Shown: positions 9,827 through 20,421 of the stretch, piece after piece
Layout of the letters: each line of letters opens with the position of its first letter
Position numbering within the stretch: the first letter of the stretch is position 1
Assembly: GCA_002151545.1 (NCBI GenBank)
Contig: CP021237.1
Coordinates: 1,860,001-1,924,000, forward strand
From: Sphingobacteriaceae bacterium GW460-11-11-14-LB5
Lineage (GTDB): Bacteria; Bacteroidota; Bacteroidia; Sphingobacteriales; Sphingobacteriaceae
Length of the DNA: 64,000 bases
Direction of reading: 5' to 3'
Made by a program: the position numbers and the translations under genes
Notes under the pieces: generated by a model
The model's input: the letters and a program-made list of their open reading frames with translations, nothing else
Told to the model about the DNA's origin: nothing
The model's database searches: none

Positions 9827-9893
9827 TATAAATTAAAGCCATCTATAGGAAATCTTTTAACCGTATATTACTTGAGCATCTAACCCATCAACC

Positions 9894-9938
9894 AAAAAGT
9901 CCATGACCAATAGATATGCTATCAATCATGGACTTTTT
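9894..9938. terminator. Terminator-like stem downstream of S9 peptidase gene
   Basis: Perfect 13-bp arms AAAAAGTCCATGA and TCATGGACTTTTT separated by 19 bases. A/T runs on both sides make it usable in either direction; the nearest gene end is the minus-strand peptidase stop at 9988. Confidence 0.6.
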
Positions 9939-9945
9939 TAACTAT

Positions 9946-9987
9946 GGACTCCGGACTTCCGACTCCGGACTTCCGACTCCGGACTAA
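9946..9987. repeat. Heptad array, GGACTCC type
   Basis: Six perfect-phase heptads: GGACTCC, GGACTTC, CGACTCC, GGACTTC, CGACTCC, GGACTAA. The array ends on the base before the stop codon of the S9 peptidase gene. Confidence 0.85.
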
Positions 9988-12846
9988 CTAAGGTTTATCA
10001 TCTGTTAATTCAAAGCCCCAGGTTTTTCCTTTTTCAGTAGCAGGAATTCCACTGGTCATCCAGGCCGGAGCCTTTGCACCTTTTAAATAATAGTCGAAAA
10101 ATTGTTGTTCACGGATTTGAATATCCTTACGGTTCTGGCGTTGGACCAAATTGTGTGCTTCACCATTGTAGTTAAGCATCCAGACTGGTTTACCTAAACG
10201 GCGCAAGCCGGTAAACATCTCAATTCCTTGATACCATGGCACAGCACCGTCTGCATCGTTCGCCATTACCACAACTGGTGTATTTACTTTCGGGAACATA
10301 AATAATGGTGAGTTCTCGATATATAACTCAGGTTTTTCCCAAAGGGTTGCACCGATACGGCTTTGTGTTTTCTCGTATTGGAACTGACGGTTCATACCTG
10401 TTTCCCAGCGGATGCCACCATAAGCAGAAGTCATATTGGCTACAGGTGCACCAGCCCAGGCTGCAGCATACATGTTATTCTGTGTAATAAGGTAAGCTAC
10501 CTGATAACCGCCCCAGCTTTGTCCCTGAATACCAATTTTACTGCCATCAACCCAGCTATTTTTTTTCAGACTTTCTACACCTGAATTGATAAATTCAACT
10601 GCCGATTTACCTGGATGACCAGTTTCGTAACTAATATCAGGTGCAAAAACCAGGTATCCGTTACTCACGAAATAAGAAATATTTAAACGTGATGGCGTAG
10701 GAGCCGGCGCCTGATAGGTATATAAACCATCCGTTAATTTTTCGTAGAAATAAGCAATCATCGGGTATTTCTTATTTGGATCGAAGTTTTCAGGTTTGTA
10801 AAGGATGCCTTCGGCCTTATAGCCTTTTGGTGTGGTCCATTTCACCAGCTCAGCCGTACCCCAGTTATAGTTTTTTTGTTGAGGATTGGTATTGCTTAAT
10901 TTGGTTTCAGTTTTGAAATCTGTAGTGATGTAAACATTTGGCGATTCTACATAGTTGGCTTTATCGTAAATGTAAACATCGGCATCTTTAGCTTTTACCA
11001 GGTTTGAATATTTAAACTTAGCCATTACCACCAATTCTGGTGCTTTAGCCGAACCAACGTTGGTGCGGTAAAAACCATTTTCTTTAGTGAGGTTGTTAAA
11101 GCCATCTAACCAAACCGTTTCGTTCGCTTTTACAAATTTGCTATCTGCATTGCGTTCAAATCTGTTGTCTTGTTGTACTCTTTCGTAACGGAAAGTAATG
11201 TTATTCGCTCTTCCAAAACCAGCAGTAATATTTTTTGGTGCCAATTTTCCGTCTGGTGAGAATGACCAGATATCATATTTATCGTTAATTAAAACGGCTT
11301 TATCACCTTCAGTCCAGGTAGCTAAGCCATAAGCAGAAGGTAAGTCTGGTACATCATTCTCTTCATCAACAAATTTTTCACTTAAACCTGCAGTTAAAAC
11401 GGTAACCTTTGCTGTAGTTACATTGTAGGTATTCCAACTGCCCGATTTTCGATCGAAGTATAAAACATAATTTCCTGCCGGTGATGCCAATGCATAACCA
11501 TTAAGGTTCTCGATGATTTTCTTTTTCTGGCCATTTTTCGTGTCAACCAAATAGTAATCTTTTGAAGTTGAACCGCTCCATTGCGATTCTATCCTGCGAC
11601 CGTAATCTGTAGAAGCTAAAACCTGCCCGGCATCACCTTCCGCTATGATATTTGCATCAGGTAATTTTAAATCGGTAAGCGGAATTACTTTTGGGTCACT
11701 GCTGTACACATCAATCACAGATAAATAACTTTTTTTGCTGTCTCTTTCTGCGTTTTTAAGCTGCATAGGCTGCAAATAATCGTCTTTGTAATTCCAGACA
11801 TCAACTTTCGCCACTTCGAAATCTACGATAGTCGTATCCTTTGGTTTTTTGATAGGAGAGATGCCAAAAAACAATTTCTTGCCATCTTTACTAAAAGTGA
11901 TTTTACCATCGCCATTAACCGACCATTTTGCGGGTAGGCCAGGCATATCAAAATCAACCAATATCTGTGCAGTATCGAGCGTTAAAGAGTTGTAATAAAT
12001 ATTGTAATCTTTTATTTCCTGTTTCTCCGGACTTTGCTCGCCTACAAAAGCTACATGTTCGCTTTCCTCATCAAAGGTGAAATTTTTGAAACTTCCTTTG
12101 CCCTTAATCAGGGTTTTAAGTGTACCTTTTTCTGTATTTAACAGAAATACACCTTGTGGAGCAGTTTTGTCCTTTTTAGAGCCACTGCAGGCAAAAACCA
12201 ATTGTTTGCCATCTTTACTGAAGTAATAGTCGGTAACGAATTTATAGGTTTTATCTGTACCTGTTAAAAGGTTTTTTACCACTAAATCGGTTCCTTCTTC
12301 AGTTTTACCTTTAGCCGCAGGCTCATCATCAGCAAAATCTGATTCACCATCTTTTTTCTCAGCTGGTTTTACTGTTTTTTTTGCTGTATCTGGTTTTTCA
12401 GTTAAGTAAGCCATCACACCCGCACCTTCTTCAGGAAATTTGAAAGATTTTACCCTGGCCACTTTAGTAACGGCATTGGTAGTAAGGTTAGCAATACCCA
12501 ACGAATCTTTTGGTAATTCATCAGCTTTTTTCTTTTTTATTTTAGCCTGACGTAAATCTTTATTTAAAGGGCGGATGTTAAAAGCCGCGAATTTGGAATC
12601 GTTACTAAACTGCGAGTTCATTCCTCTTGGGATGTTCATCTTCGCATTGGTTTTAATATTGGTCAGGTACAGCTGTGCATCTCCTTCTTGATGTAAGATG
12701 CTGTACATCGCCCATTGACCATTATTTGATAATTGCTTTGTTCCTACTGATTCCCATGTATCGTATACCGAATGATCTAGGGGTTTCTTTTGTGCGTAGG
12801 CAAAGCTGACAACGAAAAACAGAATAATAGTTAGTCTCTTTTGCAT
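9988..12846 (-). CDS. S9 family prolyl oligopeptidase-like serine peptidase
   Basis: Exported 952-aa peptidase with an N-terminal signal peptide ending SFAYAQ. A long beta-propeller-like region (about 30-640) is interrupted by a charged insert near 150-185 rich in Lys, Glu and Asp. The C-terminal alpha/beta hydrolase carries the nucleophile in GQSWGGYQ (Ser777). An Asp in NDADGAVPWYQ (Asp866) and a His in NGEAHNLV (His898) complete the triad. Most like dipeptidyl/acylaminoacyl peptidases of Bacteroidota, longer than the usual 650-850 aa. Single gene with a 292-base upstream gap; probably periplasmic and peptide-degrading. Confidence 0.92.
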   Translation of the reverse strand: MQKRLTIILFFVVSFAYAQKKPLDHSVYDTWESVGTKQLSNNGQWAMYSILHQEGDAQLYLTNIKTNAKMNIPRGMNSQFSNDSKFAAFNIRPLNKDLRQAKIKKKKADELPKDSLGIANLTTNAVTKVARVKSFKFPEEGAGVMAYLTEKPDTAKKTVKPAEKKDGESDFADDEPAAKGKTEEGTDLVVKNLLTGTDKTYKFVTDYYFSKDGKQLVFACSGSKKDKTAPQGVFLLNTEKGTLKTLIKGKGSFKNFTFDEESEHVAFVGEQSPEKQEIKDYNIYYNSLTLDTAQILVDFDMPGLPAKWSVNGDGKITFSKDGKKLFFGISPIKKPKDTTIVDFEVAKVDVWNYKDDYLQPMQLKNAERDSKKSYLSVIDVYSSDPKVIPLTDLKLPDANIIAEGDAGQVLASTDYGRRIESQWSGSTSKDYYLVDTKNGQKKKIIENLNGYALASPAGNYVLYFDRKSGSWNTYNVTTAKVTVLTAGLSEKFVDEENDVPDLPSAYGLATWTEGDKAVLINDKYDIWSFSPDGKLAPKNITAGFGRANNITFRYERVQQDNRFERNADSKFVKANETVWLDGFNNLTKENGFYRTNVGSAKAPELVVMAKFKYSNLVKAKDADVYIYDKANYVESPNVYITTDFKTETKLSNTNPQQKNYNWGTAELVKWTTPKGYKAEGILYKPENFDPNKKYPMIAYFYEKLTDGLYTYQAPAPTPSRLNISYFVSNGYLVFAPDISYETGHPGKSAVEFINSGVESLKKNSWVDGSKIGIQGQSWGGYQVAYLITQNNMYAAAWAGAPVANMTSAYGGIRWETGMNRQFQYEKTQSRIGATLWEKPELYIENSPLFMFPKVNTPVVVMANDADGAVPWYQGIEMFTGLRRLGKPVWMLNYNGEAHNLVQRQNRKDIQIREQQFFDYYLKGAKAPAWMTSGIPATEKGKTWGFELTDDKP

Positions 12847-12999
12847 TTTTAAAAGTTAAGTAATTTGTTGGTTGAGATTTAATCTTCTAAAATTGGAATT
12901 TTTTAGCTTATTAAGAAACTTGTATGTCAAATATTACAATTAAAAGCCATAAAGGCTGAAGGTTGGAAGGTCCGAAGATATATTGTGTAAAACTCCTTG

Positions 13000-13069
13000 C
13001 TAAACGCTCTCCGCTAAACGCTTCACGCCAAACGCTCTCCGCTAAACGCCTAACGCTTCACGCCATCCG
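13000..13069. repeat. Heptad array, CTAAACG type
   Basis: Ten consecutive heptads in one phase, each starting C and ending CG: CTAAACG, CTCTCCG, CTAAACG, CTTCACG, CCAAACG, CTCTCCG, CTAAACG, CCTAACG, CTTCACG, CCATCCG. It lies between the peptidase start and the yidC terminator and is far richer in CG dinucleotides than its surroundings. Confidence 0.9.
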
Positions 13070-13082
13070 CTCCGCCCAAAAC

Positions 13083-13117
13083 AAAAATCCCCGATCACTT
13101 TGAAGTAATCAGGGATT
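13083..13117 (-). terminator. Terminator of yidC
   Basis: On the minus strand an imperfect 14-bp stem (AATCCCTGATTACT pairing with AGTGATCGGGGATT) is followed by a T-rich run, 22 bases after the yidC stop. Confidence 0.8.
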
Positions 13118-13138
13118 CCGTATAATTTAAAAGTAAGA

Positions 13139-14932
13139 TTACTTTTTAGCTTGTTGTTGCTGACGCATATAGTCATCCAAACGTTGCTGGAATTTAGACT
13201 TTTTCTTTTTCTCATCAGCTGGTCTGGCTTTGTTTTGCTGAATCAAAGCATGGATTTTATCATCGTCAACCATTTTACGAATTAAGAACTGCTGTCCGAA
13301 AGTCATTAAGTTGGCTAAGAAATAATAATAGTTTAATCCGGCAGGGTAGCTATTTAACACACCTAAGAAAATAACCGGCATGATGTAACCGATGTACTTC
13401 ATTTGACCAGTTGCTCCAGAAACCTGATTGTTGAAATAAGTCATAATCAATGTAGAGATGGTCATCAATACACACATTAAACTTAAGTGATCGCCAATGA
13501 AAGGGATTTTTACGCCGAATTTGATAAACTCATCATAAGTTGATAAATCTTTCATCCACAAGAAACTCTCGCCACGTAGCTCAAACAAGTTAGGGAAGAA
13601 GAAGAAGAAGGCCATTACCAAAGGCAATTGTAATACCATAGGCAAACATCCGCCCAGCGGATTTACACCGGCTTTCTTATAGAGTTTTAAATATTCCTGT
13701 TGAACCAGTGTTGGATTATCTTCGCCTACCTTAGCTTTAATTTCGTCCATTTCCGGCTTTAAAACTCTCATTTTAGCCATTGAAAGATAAGACTTATAAG
13801 TAAGTGGCGATAAAGCAACTTTTAGTAAAATGGTTAATACCAAAATGATTAATCCATAGTTCCAGCCAAAGCTGTTTAAAAAGTTAAATACAGGTAGTAC
13901 GATGAAACGGTTAATGTATTTCAATGGCCAGTAGCCCATATCAACCTGTTGCTCTAAATCATAACCTTGTGCTTTTAGTGCCGAGAATTTGTTGGTTCCG
14001 AAATAGAATTCCATTTCATAAACCTGGTTAGCCGTATGTGCATATGGCAATTGCATATTGGCATCATAAAACTTCACCAAACCTGGAGCCGTTGGAATTT
14101 TAACTTCTAAACTTCCTTTTTCGAAAGCCTGTTTAGAGATTAAAGAAGCGGAGAAAAAGTGTTGTTTGAAAGAGAACCACTGGATTTTACCTTTCGATAA
14201 ATCTTCTTTCTCATCTTTCGAAACACTTAGGTGGTCTACATCGCCATCTAAATATTTGTAGTATGGTGCAGAGTAACGGTGCTCACTTTCGATCGATTTT
14301 TCTTGCTGTAATAAAGTAGTCTGCCAGTTTAAACCAATGTTATTACCTGCAATTACTTGTTGTAAGCCAACTAAATTGATGTTGAAAGCAACTTTATTAC
14401 TTAACGCCTTTAAATCGTATACATATTCTACATATGCGTTAGCGCCATAATTGGCACGCATGGTAACTGTATTTCCGGTTTTTGTAGGAGTAAAGTATAA
14501 ATCGTTGGTATTAATTACTTTACCAGCAGCATTAAGATTTAAACCAAACTTGTTCTGATTTCCATCAAATAAAATCAATGGTTTACCGGTAAAGGTTTTC
14601 TGGCCTTTAATTTCAACCGAAGTAATTTTACCGCCTTTATTGCTTAAAGTGATTAATAAATTCTCGTTTTCTAACACGGTATTGGCTTCTGTACCGGTTA
14701 TTGCGGTACCAAAAGGACCTTTTAACGCTAAAGAATCTACAGCCGGGTTAGCAATTGCAGCTGTTTTAGTGGTATCTTTTTGTACTGGTGTAATACCAGA
14801 TTTTTTTGCCAATTCGATACTGTCTCTTTCTTTGGCTTGTTTCATTTCAGCCGTGCTCGGCCTCAAAAAATAGAATGATCCTGCCAAAATGATCATAATC
14901 AGGAACAGTCCTGTAAAGGTATTTCTATCCAT
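13139..14932 (-). CDS. yidC: Membrane protein insertase YidC
   Basis: Inserts and folds inner-membrane proteins with or without SecYEG. The 597-aa protein has the Gram-negative layout: an N-terminal transmembrane segment (about 4-24), a large periplasmic P1 beta-domain (about 60-345), then the conserved insertase core from WNYGLIILVLTILLKVALSPLTYKSY through FLGVLNSYPAGLNYYYFLANL. The C-terminus is strongly basic (KKKKSKFQQR), as expected for ribosome contact. It follows pyrG by 20 bases on the same strand, an arrangement common in Bacteroidota, so the two are probably cotranscribed. Confidence 0.98.
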   Translation of the reverse strand: MDRNTFTGLFLIMIILAGSFYFLRPSTAEMKQAKERDSIELAKKSGITPVQKDTTKTAAIANPAVDSLALKGPFGTAITGTEANTVLENENLLITLSNKGGKITSVEIKGQKTFTGKPLILFDGNQNKFGLNLNAAGKVINTNDLYFTPTKTGNTVTMRANYGANAYVEYVYDLKALSNKVAFNINLVGLQQVIAGNNIGLNWQTTLLQQEKSIESEHRYSAPYYKYLDGDVDHLSVSKDEKEDLSKGKIQWFSFKQHFFSASLISKQAFEKGSLEVKIPTAPGLVKFYDANMQLPYAHTANQVYEMEFYFGTNKFSALKAQGYDLEQQVDMGYWPLKYINRFIVLPVFNFLNSFGWNYGLIILVLTILLKVALSPLTYKSYLSMAKMRVLKPEMDEIKAKVGEDNPTLVQQEYLKLYKKAGVNPLGGCLPMVLQLPLVMAFFFFFPNLFELRGESFLWMKDLSTYDEFIKFGVKIPFIGDHLSLMCVLMTISTLIMTYFNNQVSGATGQMKYIGYIMPVIFLGVLNSYPAGLNYYYFLANLMTFGQQFLIRKMVDDDKIHALIQQNKARPADEKKKKSKFQQRLDDYMRQQQQAKK

Positions 14933-14952
14933 TATTTACGTATATACTGCTT

Positions 14953-16569
14953 TTAATTCGTTTTCTTTTTTGCAAACTCCATCGCAGCGGCGACAAATTT
15001 AACAAAAAGTGGGTGAGGATTAGCAACTGTTGATTTTAATTCCGGGTGAAACTGTCCGCCAACGAAAAATGGATGATTTTTAAGCTCCACAATTTCAACT
15101 AAATTGGTTTGTGGATTCATACCTGATGCAATCATTCCTGCATCTTCGTATTGTTTTAAATAATCATTATTAAATTCGTAACGGTGACGGTGACGCTCAT
15201 TAATGTGCGATTTACCGTAAATAGAAAAAGCTTTTGTTCCTTTTTTAATATCGCAAGGGTAAGAGCCTAAACGCATTGTTCCACCTTTGTTTGTTATTTT
15301 TTTCTGCTCTTCCATCATGTTAATTACCGGATTTGCAGCATTTTCTTCAATTTCTGTCGTATGTGCATCTTTCAAACCTAAAACGTTACGGCCAAATTCG
15401 ATCACAGCACATTGCATACCCAGGCAGATGCCGAAGAAAGGAACATTGTTCTCACGAACATATTTTATGGCATCAATTTTACCCTCAATACCGCGGCTAC
15501 CAAAACCTGGTGCCACTAAAACACCTTGTAAGTGACCTAATTTGTCTTTTACATTATCAGGGAAAATTCCTTCGGAATGGATATATTCTACTTTAACCTT
15601 ACATTCATTTTTCGAACCTGCGTGTACAAAAGATTCGATAATTGATTTATAAGCATCAGGTAATTCTACATACTTACCAATCAAACCAATTCTAACCTCT
15701 GCGGTAGGATTTTTTAAACGGCCTAAGAAATCTTTCCAGCTTTCCATATCCGGATCGCTTTTGGTCGGTAATTTTAATTTCGATAAAACAGTTTTATCCA
15801 ATTGTTCTTTTAACATCAACAATGGCACATCATAAATAGTAGATGCATCCATCGATTCGACTACCGCATTGATGTTAACGTTACAAAATAAAGCAATTTT
15901 TTTTCTGATCTCAGGACTAATGTGGTGCTCGGTTCTGCAAACCAGTATATCCGGCTGTATTCCGTATTCCAGTAAAGCTTTAACAGAGTGTTGCGTTGGT
16001 TTCGTTTTTAACTCGCCGGCAGCAGCTAAATAAGGTACCAGGGTTAAGTGGATTACAATGGCATTGGTACTGCCTTCTTCCCATTTAAACTGACGAACAG
16101 CCTCAATGAATGGTAGAGATTCAATATCACCAACAGTTCCGCCAAGTTCAGTAATCACAATATCGTATTCACCGCTATCGCCTAAAATACGCATGTTGCG
16201 TTTAATTTCGTCGGTAATGTGAGGTACAACCTGAACTGTTTTGCCCAGGTACTCACCTTTACGTTCTTTGTTAATTACGTTCTGGTAAATACGGCCGGTA
16301 GTGATGTTGTTTGCCTGCGATGTTGGAACGTTAAGGAAACGCTCATAATGACCAAGATCCAGGTCGGTTTCAGCACCATCTTCGGTTACAAAGCATTCGC
16401 CATGTTCGTATGGATTTAAAGTTCCCGGATCGATATTGATGTACGGATCGAATTTTTGAATGGTTACACGGTAGCCACGTGCCTGTAAAAGTTTAGCTAA
16501 AGATGCGGAAATGATGCCCTTACCTAAAGAGGAAGTAACACCGCCCGTAACAAAAATATACTTTGTCAT
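14953..16569 (-). CDS. pyrG: CTP synthase
   Basis: Converts UTP to CTP using ATP and glutamine. Full length (538 aa). The synthetase domain starts [17 protein letters not shown] with the SSLGKG phosphate loop, and [20 protein letters not shown]. The class I glutamine amidotransferase domain (about 295-535) has PGFGSRG, catalytic Cys382 in GICLGMQ, and the His508/Glu510 pair in FHPE. Upstream of yidC in the same direction. Confidence 0.98.
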   Translation of the reverse strand: MTKYIFVTGGVTSSLGKGIISASLAKLLQARGYRVTIQKFDPYINIDPGTLNPYEHGECFVTEDGAETDLDLGHYERFLNVPTSQANNITTGRIYQNVINKERKGEYLGKTVQVVPHITDEIKRNMRILGDSGEYDIVITELGGTVGDIESLPFIEAVRQFKWEEGSTNAIVIHLTLVPYLAAAGELKTKPTQHSVKALLEYGIQPDILVCRTEHHISPEIRKKIALFCNVNINAVVESMDASTIYDVPLLMLKEQLDKTVLSKLKLPTKSDPDMESWKDFLGRLKNPTAEVRIGLIGKYVELPDAYKSIIESFVHAGSKNECKVKVEYIHSEGIFPDNVKDKLGHLQGVLVAPGFGSRGIEGKIDAIKYVRENNVPFFGICLGMQCAVIEFGRNVLGLKDAHTTEIEENAANPVINMMEEQKKITNKGGTMRLGSYPCDIKKGTKAFSIYGKSHINERHRHRYEFNNDYLKQYEDAGMIASGMNPQTNLVEIVELKNHPFFVGGQFHPELKSTVANPHPLFVKFVAAAMEFAKKKTN

Positions 16570-16730
16570 GATTGATAATTTGTGGAATTAACCAGGTGTT
16601 TTGAGCCTGTTTAATTGTTTTTGTACGGGATACAAAGGTACAAAAAATTATCGCTCGATTAGATACTTGCCAGATTATTTTTTCATCATATTATATCTCT
16701 GATAGTGACTGTTTTAGCTTAGGCGCCAAC

Positions 16731-17492
16731 TTAAAGTATCAGCTTGTAAAGTTCTTTTTTTATATCTTCTATCTTTCTGGGGTTCTTTTTATCATCATAA
16801 CGGGTATAGAGGTCGATCATTTTTTTGAAATCTTTTTCAGTATCCGTCCTTTTTCCTTTTGAAGGTGGAACAATGTTTAAGATGGGAACGTTTTTGGCCT
16901 CAACCTTGGTGGCAAACCATGTGGTGTTGTATCGTGGAATGGCCAGCCCCAATATCATTCCAGGCAAACCCGTAAATCCTTCTGGACCGCCTTTTAATAA
17001 AATTTCTTCACTATAGAAAGCCACTACGGTAACAGAATCGTTTATTACTGCGGTCGCTTTACGGCATTCGTAACCGGCAATCTGGCGAACATCGTGCATG
17101 ATTTTCCAGTTGAGATGGGGGATAGTGTCTTTTAAAATAAAATCTTCGCCATTTATTGGTTTTCTGATTACCCTTGCCTTTTTACTAAAGTCGGTGTACA
17201 TTTCATTTGTATTTTCACCGGCAATAAAGAAGAAATTATTATCGTTTAAGGTTTCTTTTGGTTTAAGCTTATAAATAGAGCAGCTATCGTTAAAACTGTA
17301 ATCCCAATTGGAAATTCTGTACTTGCTCATTTTATCCCTGGCATCGTCTGAGATCCAGGTGTTCGAAGCCAGTTGCTGTTTTTGGTTGATTTTTTTCTCG
17401 AAAGTTATTTTAGCACTCTTGATGAAAACGGTTTGTGCTTTAATTATCGTCACTGCAAAAAACAGCATCATTGTTAATCCTAAGTGTTTCAT
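16731..17492 (-). CDS. GLPGLI family protein
   Basis: Exported 253-aa protein of the GLPGLI family, named for a conserved motif seen here as GFTGLPGMILGL (residues 172-183). Signal peptide ends near residue 20 (IKAQ). The family is found almost only in Bacteroidota, and its function is not established. It starts 6 bases after the stop of an outer-membrane beta-barrel gene, the pairing usual for this family, which suggests both act on the same cargo or at the same site in the envelope. Confidence 0.88.
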   Translation of the reverse strand: MKHLGLTMMLFFAVTIIKAQTVFIKSAKITFEKKINQKQQLASNTWISDDARDKMSKYRISNWDYSFNDSCSIYKLKPKETLNDNNFFFIAGENTNEMYTDFSKKARVIRKPINGEDFILKDTIPHLNWKIMHDVRQIAGYECRKATAVINDSVTVVAFYSEEILLKGGPEGFTGLPGMILGLAIPRYNTTWFATKVEAKNVPILNIVPPSKGKRTDTEKDFKKMIDLYTRYDDKKNPRKIEDIKKELYKLIL

Positions 17493-17498
17493 CTTCTG

Positions 17499-20276
17499 TT
17501 ATTTTTTGTCTTGTTTAATGAAATTTCCGGTTAAATTATAGGTAACGCCAATCAGTACGTACCTCGGAATAAAGCTGTTGGTATATTCGCTGATGCTATT
17601 GCCTCCAACATAACGGTTATAGCCAATTTTCTCAGCCAGAATATCAGAAATGGATACTTTTACTTCTAATTCTTGTGATTTAAGCATTTTCTTAGATAAA
17701 TAAGCGTTCCATAACGCAATATTTACGGGTGTGCTGAATGAGGAATTGGCAGGTTGATAAGATAATGATATGCTGGTGTTAAACTCGGTATTATAGGGGA
17801 GCTGGATGTTCCCTGAAATATCATGATTGTGGATAAAGCTTTTTCCATTATTTATCGAACCGATGGATGACCGGCTGTTCGAAAACGTAAAGGAAGGATT
17901 GTACTGCAGCTGAACTTTATTGTCATAATAACTAAAGCGTGGACGGAAACTCAGGCTGTTGTTTACATTTTCATTCAGTTTGTTGTTTAAAATGGAAACG
18001 GATGTCGAATGGTTAAAACTGGCATTAAAGCCGGTATTAAAATGAATTTTACTAAAACTTTTATTAAAGCTTGCACCTCCGTAAAAATTATTATTCCCAT
18101 CTAAATTGATATAACTGCTGATGGTTTTGTTTACCTCATCAACTGTTCTCGTACTCACAACAGCATTTTTGGTAAAGCTATAGCCGCCGTATACGTAGGC
18201 GTACATCTGCGATTTTTGCTGGTAAATATTAAAATTAAAGCCAAAATTATTGTTGAACGATGGTTTTAAATCTGGATTACCTCTTATTTCATAAAGTGGA
18301 TTGTTGATTTGTCTGATGGGTTGTAATTGATCCAGACTAGGCTGTCGGGTATTTCCGTTGTAGCTTAATGATACACTGGTACTTTTGCCTAGTTTATAGT
18401 TGAAGTTACTCTGTGGGGCCCAGTTTAAATAGTTCCGGTTAAATTTGTTGTTCCGGTCTAAATCATTCAGCTCAAATGTGGTTTCGGTAGCCTCTGCACC
18501 ACCAGATAAGGTGAACTTCTTCGATCTGTATTGCAATACCACTTTACCAATGTTCGAAAAATTATTGAAATCGAAATTGTTGCTCAGCGAATCGATACGT
18601 TTATTATTTAATGATTTATCGAACACCAGTTTATGGCTATTTGATGCCACAGTTTTAAAGCTATAGGCTGTTTGTAACGAAAATTGTTTGCCCAAAGGTT
18701 CTGTATACGATATTCTGGTACCTAGAGAGCTTTCGGTGCCCGAATTATCGTTCAGGAAATTCTGGTTAACCGTTCTGTTAATTGTTCCACTGCCATCGGT
18801 ATAATTGGTTACACTTAAACTGGTACCCAGGCTGGTGCTGCTTTTGGTTTCAGGTTGTATATCAATGGAAAGTGTTCTTCCTTTTTTTACAAACTTTTTC
18901 GAGTAATTGATATTTCCGTTAAACAAATCATTGTCGCCATTGCTGTCGTTAAACTGATCACTGTTGTTAACAAATATCCCGGCGTCATTTTTGGTTTCGT
19001 TGGTGCTTATATACTGGCTGCTGTTTTTTCGTTTACTGCCTGCAAACGATATTTTTAAGGTAGAAAGTGAATCTATTTTAACATCAACGCTACCTTTTAA
19101 ACTTTGCCCGGTGTTTCTGGTTTCGCTGTTTGATCTGCCTTCGCTAAAGAAATTCGTTCCATTAGGCAATAACGACTGGTTTTTATAGGTGGTTCTGTCC
19201 AATATATTTCTTTCACTGACTTTATAATTCAGTTTTAGGCCAATTTTGTTTTCATTCCATTTGTCGGAAAAATGCGCACCATATCCGGTTACATCAGGCA
19301 GGCCACTGGATGGCGAAAAATCATCCTCATCACGGCTGCCGCCATAGCTGATCATCACCGTACTGCCGTCATCACCCACTTCAATTACATCATAATCATT
19401 GCCTTTTAACTTACTCATGGCGGCGCTTGCTTTCGAATCCTGATTGGTATTGGAATTGGATCCAAATACAGCAGCTTTTAATTTGTTTTTATAAATGCCC
19501 GCCATACCACCGATGTTTTTATAGTGCTTGAGGTCGCTATTGGCATCCAGGGTACTGAGATACCCGTTTTTAGCGTTTTCCTTGAGCTTGATGTTCATGA
19601 CTTTCTCTTTGGCATCGCCTTCTTTTATGCCTGATAATTCTTCCTCTTTGGTTTTTTTATCGTAAACCTGCACTTCGCTAACCGCATTGGCTTTCAGGTA
19701 TTTTTGTGCCAGAAGCGGATCGTCGCCAAAAAATTCCTCGCCATCAACCAAAAGCGTGTTTACATCTTTTCCGCCAGCTTTTATGGCGCCATCTTTATCT
19801 ACCTCAATTCCCGGTAAGCGCCTTAATAAATCCTGTAGATTGGCATGTGGTTTTACTGCAAAACTATCTGCCTGATAAGTTATGGTATCGCCTTTCATGC
19901 TAATGGCCTGTTTTTGAGCCTTAATTACCACTTCATTTAAGAGCGTGGCTTTGCTATCCATCGCAATATTACCCAGGTTGAATTTGGATGAATCAGACAA
20001 CTGGATGTCTCTGATATAATCGGCCATTTTAGGGAAGGTAACCACCAGGGTATAATTTCCTTTTTTTAAATTCGAAAACTCGAATGCACCGTTGGCCTTA
20101 GTGCGTGCATCTTTAATTAAAATAGAATCTTTGCTTGATATCAGCAGGATAGCACTATTTTGTAATTTTGTTTTTTCAACAGTATCAACTACAACACCTT
20201 TGATGCTTGCGTTTTGTGCCAGTGCGGGTAAAAATAGTAATGAAAAAATAAGAGCCGAGAAGAGTTGCTTGAGCAT
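17499..20276 (-). CDS. Outer membrane beta-barrel / TonB-receptor-like protein
   Basis: A 925-aa outer-membrane protein: signal peptide (1-21, LPALAQ), carboxypeptidase-like domain (22-110), plug-like region (118-225: LQDLLRRLPGIEVDKDGAI, NTLLVDGEEFFGDDPLLA), then a barrel rich in N, S and Y, like the OMP_b-brl_3 family. It lacks an obvious TonB box. Upstream gene of the pair with the GLPGLI protein. The upstream gap 20277-20421 is AT-rich with no recognised motif. Possibly a peptide-linked transporter; substrate unknown. Confidence 0.88.
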   Translation of the reverse strand: MLKQLFSALIFSLLFLPALAQNASIKGVVVDTVEKTKLQNSAILLISSKDSILIKDARTKANGAFEFSNLKKGNYTLVVTFPKMADYIRDIQLSDSSKFNLGNIAMDSKATLLNEVVIKAQKQAISMKGDTITYQADSFAVKPHANLQDLLRRLPGIEVDKDGAIKAGGKDVNTLLVDGEEFFGDDPLLAQKYLKANAVSEVQVYDKKTKEEELSGIKEGDAKEKVMNIKLKENAKNGYLSTLDANSDLKHYKNIGGMAGIYKNKLKAAVFGSNSNTNQDSKASAAMSKLKGNDYDVIEVGDDGSTVMISYGGSRDEDDFSPSSGLPDVTGYGAHFSDKWNENKIGLKLNYKVSERNILDRTTYKNQSLLPNGTNFFSEGRSNSETRNTGQSLKGSVDVKIDSLSTLKISFAGSKRKNSSQYISTNETKNDAGIFVNNSDQFNDSNGDNDLFNGNINYSKKFVKKGRTLSIDIQPETKSSTSLGTSLSVTNYTDGSGTINRTVNQNFLNDNSGTESSLGTRISYTEPLGKQFSLQTAYSFKTVASNSHKLVFDKSLNNKRIDSLSNNFDFNNFSNIGKVVLQYRSKKFTLSGGAEATETTFELNDLDRNNKFNRNYLNWAPQSNFNYKLGKSTSVSLSYNGNTRQPSLDQLQPIRQINNPLYEIRGNPDLKPSFNNNFGFNFNIYQQKSQMYAYVYGGYSFTKNAVVSTRTVDEVNKTISSYINLDGNNNFYGGASFNKSFSKIHFNTGFNASFNHSTSVSILNNKLNENVNNSLSFRPRFSYYDNKVQLQYNPSFTFSNSRSSIGSINNGKSFIHNHDISGNIQLPYNTEFNTSISLSYQPANSSFSTPVNIALWNAYLSKKMLKSQELEVKVSISDILAEKIGYNRYVGGNSISEYTNSFIPRYVLIGVTYNLTGNFIKQDKK

Positions 20277-20421
20277 GGAGGATCTGGAGAAACGTTAAAT
20301 AATTTATGTTTGGTTGAGTGCACTAAACTACAACTATTTATTTAGTTTAAAAATAAATATTAAAATATTTTTTTATAAAGAAAAGGAGGAGGGATAGCTT
20401 AACACAGAGAATGATGACATT

